A stretch of 37,743 nucleotides of DNA from JBEKIK01 sp050013075 (GTDB lineage: Bacteria > Planctomycetota > Planctomycetia > Pirellulales > Thermoguttaceae), in the NCBI GenBank assembly GCA_050013075.1, contig JBEKFZ010000035.1, positions 1-37,743 on the forward strand, written 5' to 3'. The notes under the pieces are model-generated. The model had not been told where the DNA came from. It searched no databases and saw only the letters and a list, made by a program, of their open reading frames with translations. Below, piece by piece: positions 32,498 through 37,743 of the stretch; the stretch's first letter is position 1, and each line of letters begins with the position of its first letter. A program made the position numbers and the translations under genes.

Positions 32498-33763
32498 ATG
32501 TCGACATCCAAACCTTATACGATATTCTTTTCCGCGGGCGAGCCGAGCGGGGATCTGCACGGGGCCAATTTGATTCGGCAGTTACAAAGACGCTGCCCGA
32601 ATGTGCAAGCGGTCGGTTACGGCGGACCGAAAATGGCCGCTGTCGGGTGTAATCTACATGCCGATCTTACAGCCTTGGCCGTGATGTGGTTCGCCCGGGC
32701 TATCATGAATTTTCATAAGTTTTGGGGGCTAGTCAGCCGGGCGGATCGCTATTTTCGGCATCACAGGCCGGATGCGGTGGTGCTGATCGACTATCCGGGG
32801 TTTAACTGGTGGATCGCCAGACGGGCGAAGTTGCACGGGATACCGGTGTTTTATTATACCCCGCCGCAAATCTGGGCCTGGGCGCAGTGGCGGGCGCGTA
32901 AAATGCGCAAGTTTGTGGATCACGTGCTGTGCAGCCTGCCTTTCGAGGAAGATTGGTTCAGAAAACGGGGATGCAACGCCACGTTCGTGGGCCATCCGTT
33001 TTTCGATGAGGTCGAACGTTACAAGCTCGACGAAACGTTTATCAAAGAGCACAAGCGGCAAAACGGACCGCTGCTGGCAATTTTGCCCGGTTCGCGCAAT
33101 CAGGAGGTCGCCAATAATCTGAAATGGTTTTTAAAGGCGGCGGCAATTGTCCGCCGGCGGGTGCCGGACGTCCGATTGGCCATGGCTTGTTTCAAACCGC
33201 ACCAGGCCGATATCGCCCGGCGGGAAGTCGAGGCAGCCGGGCTGCCGGTGGAAATTTGCGTGGGAAAAACGCCTGAACTTATGTCGCTGGCCGATTGCGC
33301 AATGGCCGTTTCCGGCTCCGTGTCGCTGGAACTGCTGTATCATGCCACGCCCACGGTGATTATTTATTGGATCAGCCGCTTGGGCTACTTTGTGCAGGGA
33401 TTTTTCCGCAAGGTAAAATACATCACGCTGGTGAATTTGCTCTCGACCGACGAACTTTATCCGTCGGACCTGTCGCCTTACGATCCATTGCAGGCTGACG
33501 CCGATAAGGTGCTTTTCCCCGAATACTTGACTTGCGAGGACAAATCGGAACAAATTGCCGCCCATTTGATCGAGTGGCTCGTGGATCCGGCGAAACGGGC
33601 TACTCGCGTCGCTCAATTAGAGGCATTAAAGGAAAAGATCGCCCACGGCGGGGCATCGAGCCGTGCGGCCCAGTACATCCTCGACGTGCTTTCCCGGAGC
33701 AGTCACCCTATTCCCAAGCCGCATTTCCTGCCCGTCGATGAAAAAGTGGGCAGTGGGCAGTGA
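32498..33763 (+). CDS. lpxB: Lipid-A-disaccharide synthase
   Basis: LpxB joins UDP-diacylglucosamine and lipid X to make the lipid A disaccharide at the inner membrane, which implies an LPS-type outer membrane. The 421 residues show SAGEPSGDLHGANL at the N-terminus, YTPPQIWAWAQWRARKMRK, FVGHPFFDE, LAILPGSRNQEV and SGSVSLELLYHATPTVIIY, all family landmarks. The usual PNIIA-type motif near residue 310 is replaced by VNLLSTDELYP. The start at 32498 has AAGGAG upstream; a TTG at 32483 is rejected. The last six residues, KVGSGQ, are encoded by the first units of a heptamer array, so the original C-terminus has been changed by a few residues. Confidence 0.93.
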   Translation: MSTSKPYTIFFSAGEPSGDLHGANLIRQLQRRCPNVQAVGYGGPKMAAVGCNLHADLTALAVMWFARAIMNFHKFWGLVSRADRYFRHHRPDAVVLIDYPGFNWWIARRAKLHGIPVFYYTPPQIWAWAQWRARKMRKFVDHVLCSLPFEEDWFRKRGCNATFVGHPFFDEVERYKLDETFIKEHKRQNGPLLAILPGSRNQEVANNLKWFLKAAAIVRRRVPDVRLAMACFKPHQADIARREVEAAGLPVEICVGKTPELMSLADCAMAVSGSVSLELLYHATPTVIIYWISRLGYFVQGFFRKVKYITLVNLLSTDELYPSDLSPYDPLQADADKVLFPEYLTCEDKSEQIAAHLIEWLVDPAKRATRVAQLEALKEKIAHGGASSRAAQYILDVLSRSSHPIPKPHFLPVDEKVGSGQ

Positions 33764-33860
33764 ACAGTGGGCAGTGAACAGTGGGCAGTGGGCGGTGGAC
33801 AGTGGAAAGAAAAAAGTGAAGAATGTTAAATCCTGAACCCTGAACCCTGACCACTGAACC
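33745..33860. repeat. Heptamer arrays across and after the lpxB stop codon
   Basis: Units GGGCAGT, GAACAGT and GGACAGT (33745-33806) include the lpxB stop codon. After a short purine-rich stretch, CTGAACC units (33827-33860) lead up to the start of the next gene. Confidence 0.9.
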
Positions 33861-33865
33861 ATTCC

Positions 33866-34651
33866 ATGTTTGGCGAACCCGCCCCTTCTCAAGGCGATTT
33901 ACATTTCAGACTGCTGGGGATGCCCATCCGCATTCACCCGCTGTTCTGGCTGGTGGCGGTGATTTTGGGAGTAAAAAGCGGGGGAGTGCCGGAAATACTG
34001 ATCTGGGTGGCGGCGGTATTTGTTTCGATCCTGATCCATGAATTGGGCCATGCCTTGGTGATAAAAGCCTATGGATTCCGTCCCTGGATCGTGCTGTACG
34101 GCATGGGCGGATTGACCTGCCACGACCCTGCGGAAAACTACAGTTCAAAAGCCAACACGCCGCTGGGGCAAATTTCGATCAGTTTTGCTGGACCCTTGGC
34201 CGGTTTTATCCTGGCGGTCGTGCTGCTGGGAGTGCTTTATTTGGCTGGATTTCAGCATCGAATCGTCTTCGAACCGCCTTTGAGCCTTAGACCTTATTGG
34301 GTGGACGTGACCGACGTGACCAGTTTGGCGGATTTGCTCAACGGCCACGTGGAACTGACCCGGCGGGCGGAACTGGTCAACGATATTTTTTTCATCAGCA
34401 TCTTCTGGGGTCTTTTGAATCTGCTGCCCATCTATCCATTGGACGGCGGGCAAATCATCCGGGAAATCCTGCTGTACGTGAATCCCCGCGACGGCATTCA
34501 ACAATCGCTGATACTTTCCATTTTTACGGCGGCTCTGGTTGCCGTATTCGGACTGATGAAATTGCACGATTACTATATCGCCATATTTTTCGCCTTCATG
34601 GCCTACGAAAGCTTCACGGCCTTGCAGGCATATTCCAACGGCGGTAGATGA
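33866..34651 (+). CDS. Site-2 protease family (M50) membrane metalloprotease
   Basis: The 261-residue protein has five to six hydrophobic segments and the zinc motif HELGH (about residue 58) inside the second membrane segment, with the third ligand in LLPIYPLDGGQI (about 190-201). Such proteases cut membrane proteins within the bilayer, often in signalling, or process small membrane proteins. No PDZ domain lies between the two motifs; the intervening loop is about 60 residues. Its substrate is not evident and no anti-sigma factor gene is nearby. The ATG is only a few bases past a heptamer array. Confidence 0.9.
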   Translation: MFGEPAPSQGDLHFRLLGMPIRIHPLFWLVAVILGVKSGGVPEILIWVAAVFVSILIHELGHALVIKAYGFRPWIVLYGMGGLTCHDPAENYSSKANTPLGQISISFAGPLAGFILAVVLLGVLYLAGFQHRIVFEPPLSLRPYWVDVTDVTSLADLLNGHVELTRRAELVNDIFFISIFWGLLNLLPIYPLDGGQIIREILLYVNPRDGIQQSLILSIFTAALVAVFGLMKLHDYYIAIFFAFMAYESFTALQAYSNGGR

Positions 34652-34920
34652 TGACGAAGTCAGGACGACTTATTTTGGAAAATATCAAATAATCGACCGA
34701 TAAGGTATTGAAATACCGGCAAGATGGTGTAATTTGATATTAACGATCTTTGCTCATTTCTAGTAAGAAGAATGCTTGCCGGAAAAAAAGCAAAGGATTG
34801 CTTATCGGCGAAGGTGGCCGAAAACTAGTGTATTTTTTTCACTGGCCGGCTCAATGGAAACTTCAACAATCTGAAGTTGTCAAGCTCGGCCGAGCCGCGA
34901 ACCTTTAAAGGAGAACAACA

Positions 34921-35025
34921 GTGGCCAAGAAAGTAGCGAAAAAAGTTGTCAAGAAAGCACCCGCTAAAAAGGCAGCCAAAAAACCTGCCAAGAAGAAGAT
35001 GTCCGGTTCGTGCTGCTGCAAGTAA
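34921..35025 (+). CDS. 34-residue Lys/Ala-rich protein with terminal Cys triplet
   Basis: A GTG at 34921 with AAAGGAG eight bases upstream opens a 34-residue frame. The chain is MAKKVAKKVVKKAPAKK followed by AAKKPAKKKMSGSCCCK. Lys/Ala/Pro repeats of this type occur in histone H1-like DNA-binding tails, and similar small proteins exist in planctomycetes; I do not know one with three consecutive cysteines at the end. DNA or RNA binding through charge is likely; the CCC tail could bind metal or sit in a redox role. An intrinsic terminator follows at 35039, so this is a complete small gene. Confidence 0.7.
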   Translation: MAKKVAKKVVKKAPAKKAAKKPAKKKMSGSCCCK

Positions 35026-35038
35026 TCAGCTTGTAGCC

Positions 35039-35060
35039 AGACTAATGTTAGTCTTTCTTC
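35039..35060 (+). terminator. Intrinsic terminator of the 34-residue gene
   Basis: AGACTA, ATGT, TAGTCT, then TTCTTC: a short hairpin followed by a pyrimidine-rich tail, 14 bases after the stop codon. Confidence 0.55.
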
Positions 35061-35082
35061 ATCCAGACTACGACGAGAAAGG

Positions 35083-35109
35083 GCCGTCGGAACAACTTGT
35101 TCCGGCGGC
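35083..35109. repeat. Long hairpin after the small gene
   Basis: GCCGTCGGAACAA, C, TTGTTCCGGCGGC: 13-base arms with a single mismatch. May be a second terminator or a dispersed palindrome. Confidence 0.7.
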
Positions 35110-35170
35110 TCTAAGTGTTTATGGCGAAAGGAGTTGAGAATTGGGTGAAAAGGATGTGGATAAAGGATAA

Positions 35171-35324
35171 AATGATGAATGCTGAATGTTGAATGATGAA
35201 TGAACTAAAAAAACCGCTTGCAGTTTAACACTATCCACTGCCCACTATCCACTGTCCACTGCCCACTATCCACTGTCCACTGCCCACTGTCCACTGTCCA
35301 CTGTCCACTATCCACTGCCCACTA
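35171..35324. repeat. Heptamer arrays (GATGAAT and CCACTGT families)
   Basis: GATGAAT/GCTGAAT/GTTGAAT units (35171-35206) are followed by the palindrome AAACCGCTTGCAGTTT (35211-35226) and then about fourteen units of CCACTGT, CCACTGC and CCACTAT (35228-35324), the longest array in the window. The array ends two bases before the mrp stop codon. Confidence 0.9.
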
Positions 35325-35326
35325 TT

Positions 35327-36406
35327 TTATTTCAGCACCGTCAGCGTGGGCAACACGGGTTGTTCGCGGTGTAGCCGGGCCAGACGCCGGGCCAGATTCA
35401 AACAGATCGATTCCAGATAGGGCTTTGCAGTTTCGTTTTCGAATGCCTTGCCGATTTGACCGCGATCGGCCAAAATCCTTAGTTCGGTCACAATCGGCAC
35501 TTCGCCCAGGAAAGGCACGTGCAACTGTTCGGCCTTGTTTTTCGCCCCACCGGAACCGAAAATATCGTGCCGCGCACCGCACTCGGGGCAGATGAAAAAA
35601 CTCATATTCTCGACCATCCCCAATACTTCGATGTCCACTTTGCGGAACATCCCGATGGCCTTGACCACGTCGAGCAAGGCCAGTTCCTGGGGCGTGCCCA
35701 CGATAACCGCGCCGGTAAGCGGCAGCAATTGGGCAAGCGATAAGGCGACGTCGCCGGTGCCCGGCGGCAGGTCGATTATCAGGTAATCCAGATCGCCCCA
35801 CTGGGTATCGCGTAAGAACTGGGCAAGCGCGGAGTGCAGCATGGGGCCGCGCCATATAACCGCCTCGCCCGGAGGCACGAAAAAACCCATCGACATCACC
35901 TTCAGCCCGTCAACCTCCACCGGCTGAATTTGGTTGCCGATTATCATTGGGCGATTGTTCGCGCCTAGCAGGTGCGGAATGCTGGGGCCATACACATCGG
36001 CATCCAACAATCCCACCCGGCAGCCGGCCCGGGCAAGCCCGTAGGCCAAATAAGCGGCGACGGAGCTTTTTCCCACGCCCCCTTTTCCGGCCCCGACGGC
36101 GATCGCGCTTTTTGCCGTCAGGCCGATTTCGCCGATCTTTTCCGGTCTGCGCTCGTGGACGGCAAGGTTGACGGTAATATTCAGTCGGGGGAACTGTTTT
36201 TTAAGCAGGGAAAGCAATTCCGAGCGGATTTCTTCACGCAACACGGCCGCCCAGGTGGTCAAACCCAGCGTAACCGACAGGTCTTCGCCGCTGAGTTCCA
36301 ATTGATGAATCTGTCCCAGTTGCAGTGCGCTCCGCCCGGTTTCCGGATCTTTGAAATGTGAAATAGCCTCGCGGATGGACTGTTCAGCAGTGGGTTGATT
36401 GGTCAC
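35327..36406 (-). CDS. mrp: Mrp/ApbC/NBP35 family iron-sulfur carrier ATPase
   Basis: This P-loop protein binds a [4Fe-4S] cluster between two subunits and hands it to target proteins. The 359 residues comprise an N-terminal FeS-assembly (MIP18/DUF59-like) domain (1-85), then the ATPase with a deviant Walker A GKGGVGKSS (about 108), LLDADVYGPSIPHLLG, LIIDLPPGTGDV and the cluster-binding Cys pair FFICPECG (about 274). Length and layout are standard. The start is a GTG at 36406 with GGAGG upstream. Confidence 0.95.
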   Translation of the reverse strand: MTNQPTAEQSIREAISHFKDPETGRSALQLGQIHQLELSGEDLSVTLGLTTWAAVLREEIRSELLSLLKKQFPRLNITVNLAVHERRPEKIGEIGLTAKSAIAVGAGKGGVGKSSVAAYLAYGLARAGCRVGLLDADVYGPSIPHLLGANNRPMIIGNQIQPVEVDGLKVMSMGFFVPPGEAVIWRGPMLHSALAQFLRDTQWGDLDYLIIDLPPGTGDVALSLAQLLPLTGAVIVGTPQELALLDVVKAIGMFRKVDIEVLGMVENMSFFICPECGARHDIFGSGGAKNKAEQLHVPFLGEVPIVTELRILADRGQIGKAFENETAKPYLESICLNLARRLARLHREQPVLPTLTVLK

Positions 36407-36481
36407 GCTCCCCTCCGGGTCGCGGCTAAACGAAAATTCTGGAAACGGTAAACCATGACCTGTAAACCGTCAGCAATCCAC

Positions 36482-36504
36482 CGAGCACAAGTGCCCGGGC
36501 TAAA
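36482..36504. repeat. Dispersed palindrome, copy 3 (degraded left arm)
   Basis: GAGCACAAGTGCCCGGGCTA matches the right half and centre of the copy at 14119-14140. Just upstream (36444-36470) is a weak run of CGGTAAA/CTGTAAA heptamers. Confidence 0.75.
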
Positions 36505-36541
36505 CTTTAATGCGACATTCATTACATGAGGGAAAATGCCG

Positions 36542-36799
36542 TTATTTTTCTTCGGAATTGGAATCATCGGGATTACTCAGTGCATTAATTGCCAGCGCGA
36601 GTACCAGGAGAATTAAGTTTATCGCCCAAATGATTCCGCAGCCCAAGGCGACCCAATGCAGCACCCCTCCGCCTGCTGCATCGCCCATCGCCGATAGAAG
36701 GGATGCCACGGCCATAATCAAGCAAATAGCGACGGGAAGAATAATAGCCCCGGAAACGGCCAAGGCAATAGTGTGGCGGGAGATAGGCGGTCGGTCCAT
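36542..36799 (-). CDS. Small two-helix membrane protein
   Basis: This is an 85-residue protein with two hydrophobic helices (about 9-32 and 46-72), a short loop with GDAAGGG and an acidic C-terminus (NPDDSNSEEK). The start ATG at 36799 has only a weak GGGAA upstream. I recognise no family. The codon choice and clean membrane pattern support a real gene, but function is unknown. Confidence 0.6.
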   Translation of the reverse strand: MDRPPISRHTIALAVSGAIILPVAICLIMAVASLLSAMGDAAGGGVLHWVALGCGIIWAINLILLVLALAINALSNPDDSNSEEK

Positions 36800-36873
36800 A
36801 ATAGTTTTCCCAATTTCCCGATTTTGCTACTTGGAACCGTTCCTGTCAAGCATTAAGACACTTGTCAAAAAAT

Positions 36874-36907
36874 CCCCTCTCCCTCTGGGAGAGGGCCAGG
36901 GTGAGGG
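36874..36907. repeat. CCCTCTCCC...GGGAGAGGG dispersed repeat
   Basis: CCCCTCTCCC, TCT, GGGAGAGGG, followed by GTGAGGG, is a hairpin repeat found between genes in many bacterial genomes. It may serve as a terminator for neighbouring genes. Confidence 0.8.
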
Positions 36908-37006
36908 CCGCGGACTGTCTCGGTTTTCGCGTACTGAAAATTGAACTGCCCCCTTTGGAGATTTATTATTGTTATAATAAAGGAAGTTCAGGTAGCATGA
37001 AGCAAG

Positions 37007-37291
37007 ATGAATGACCATAAAAATAAGCACATTCAAGAATTTACTTTGGTTCTTGCCAAAGACACTGAATTGACCGAGGAATTGGCCGACAAATTGTTCG
37101 AAGCCGGTTGCGACGATGGTTCACCTTTTATTTCTTGCGGAATTGCCGGCGTTAGTTTTAGCCGCGAGGCGGAATCACTGGAAGCGGCAATCCGCTCGGC
37201 GGTTGCCGACGTGCAAAAGGCGGGTTGCACGGTGGAACGGGTCCAAATCGAAAGCGATTCTCCACTGCTCGCTAAAAGCAACACTAAGTAA
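37007..37291 (+). CDS. Small conserved-looking cytoplasmic protein, function unknown
   Basis: The 94-residue protein has alternating strands and helices (QEFTLVLAKD, LTEELADKLFEAGCDDGSPF, SREAESLEAAIRSAVADVQK, CTVERVQIES). I recall similar short proteins in proteobacteria and planctomycetes, often near small regulators, but cannot name the family with certainty. No membrane segment, no catalytic motif. The ATG at 37007 has no ideal ribosome binding site. It could belong to a small toxin-antitoxin-like or regulatory module, but no partner is visible. Confidence 0.6.
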   Translation: MNDHKNKHIQEFTLVLAKDTELTEELADKLFEAGCDDGSPFISCGIAGVSFSREAESLEAAIRSAVADVQKAGCTVERVQIESDSPLLAKSNTK

Positions 37292-37358
37292 AGGCGTTAA
37301 AAAAATGGTTTCCGACACCTCATTTCTCTTATTTCCTCCCTAAATCCTGAATTTTTAA

Positions 37359-37743
37359 ATGAATCGATTTGGCCGTGCATTGCCGGGGAAATTTTGGGCT
37401 TTGATGCTTTGCTGTGCGGGCGCGATTATCGCGGCCGGACAGGCTTTGGCAACCGAAGTGGTATTAAAAGACGGCCGAGTGCTTCGCGGCAAACTGGGCG
37501 AGACCACCGGTCTGGCGGATAATCCATTGCCGTCCAGCCCGGACGGCGAAGGTCCTAACCCGCTTGTTTTGTTGATGGACAATGATCTTAGCCGCACTTT
37601 CGTTTCCAAACGGCTGATAAAGGAGGTCCGCCAGGAAGAGGCCGGGCACGGCGAGGAAAAATTCAACCTTCATCAACGCGTGATGCGCAACGGCATGACC
37701 ATTCGCAGCGTGGGCCCGGCCATGCGCGTACAGCCTTTCGACG
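37359..37743 (+). CDS. Start of an exported protein (3' truncated by window edge)
   Basis: The frame is open from the ATG at 37359 to the end of the window (128 residues). Residues 1-31 are a signal peptide (AGAIIAAGQALA, cleavage near ALA-TE). The mature part begins with EVVLKDGRVLRGKLGETTGL, a beta-rich pattern seen at the start of many planctomycete exported proteins, followed by a Pro/Ser-rich stretch and LVLLMDNDLSRTFVSKRLIK. No enzymatic motif is reached before the edge. Function cannot be assigned from this part. Confidence 0.65.
   Translation, partial: MNRFGRALPGKFWALMLCCAGAIIAAGQALATEVVLKDGRVLRGKLGETTGLADNPLPSSPDGEGPNPLVLLMDNDLSRTFVSKRLIKEVRQEEAGHGEEKFNLHQRVMRNGMTIRSVGPAMRVQPFD

Noticed and set aside
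35228..35324. CRISPR-like array
   Set aside because: The period is 7 bases with no spacers, so it is a heptamer array and not a CRISPR.

Overview
The window looks like a chromosomal piece of a Gram-negative, lipid A-making member of the Planctomycetota (Pirellulales-like). This rests on a ThiE with the extra N-terminal domain I associate with planctomycetes, a ClpC with a UVR segment, LpxB plus a Mla-type lipid ABC system, a phosphatidylserine decarboxylase with a family-specific N-terminal extension, and the repeat sequences between genes. It is an inference from protein character; there is no rRNA gene here to confirm it. I see no tRNA, rRNA, CRISPR array, integrase or conventional transposase.

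Layout. 1-6.5 kb: end of a secreted surface protein, a methyltransferase, a coiled-coil double glycosyltransferase and a GT39-like membrane protein with a C-terminal discoidin-like domain (surface glycan functions). 6.6-9.55 kb, minus strand: promoter, fluoride riboswitch, CPA2-type cation/proton antiporter, then enolase, a known fluoride target. 9.6-15.4 kb: phosphatidylserine decarboxylase, a degenerate enolase-superfamily protein, CBS-pair protein, secreted vWA protein, GNAT acetyltransferase, PP2C phosphatase. 15.8-20.1 kb, plus strand: thioredoxin-like exported protein, MacB/FtsX-type permease, ABC ATPase, then an ArsR repressor with its own promoter and an ACR3 arsenite pump. 20.2-24.4 kb: PEGA lipoprotein, a four-helix-bundle (23S IVP family) gene between inverted repeat arrays, and the mlaE-mlaF-mlaD lipid transport genes. 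24.6-26.0 kb: a small protein coupled to a nucleotidyltransferase, facing a second nucleotidyltransferase. 26.1-31.4 kb: clpC, a TPR-like membrane protein, and a Clp-N domain fused to ThiE. 31.7-37.7 kb: CYTH protein, LpxB, site-2 protease, a 34-residue Lys/Ala-rich protein with three terminal cysteines, Mrp/ApbC, small proteins, and the start of an exported protein cut by the window edge.

The most unusual overall feature is the intergenic DNA. Nearly every longer gap is filled by short arrays of degenerate 7-bp units of several sequence families, or by GC-rich inverted repeats. The heptamer arrays often begin or end exactly at stop codons. They have been read into the C-termini of LpxB and ThiE and form the 60-residue linker of the Clp-N/ThiE fusion. 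One gene, the four-helix-bundle gene, is framed by two oppositely oriented arrays of about nine units each, and a second pair of the same arrays at 11.7-12.0 kb frames what looks like a decayed copy of it.

The two best candidate systems are the fluoride-responsive antiporter-enolase unit, and the arsenic-linked thioredoxin-like/ABC exporter cluster with its extracytoplasmic cysteines.
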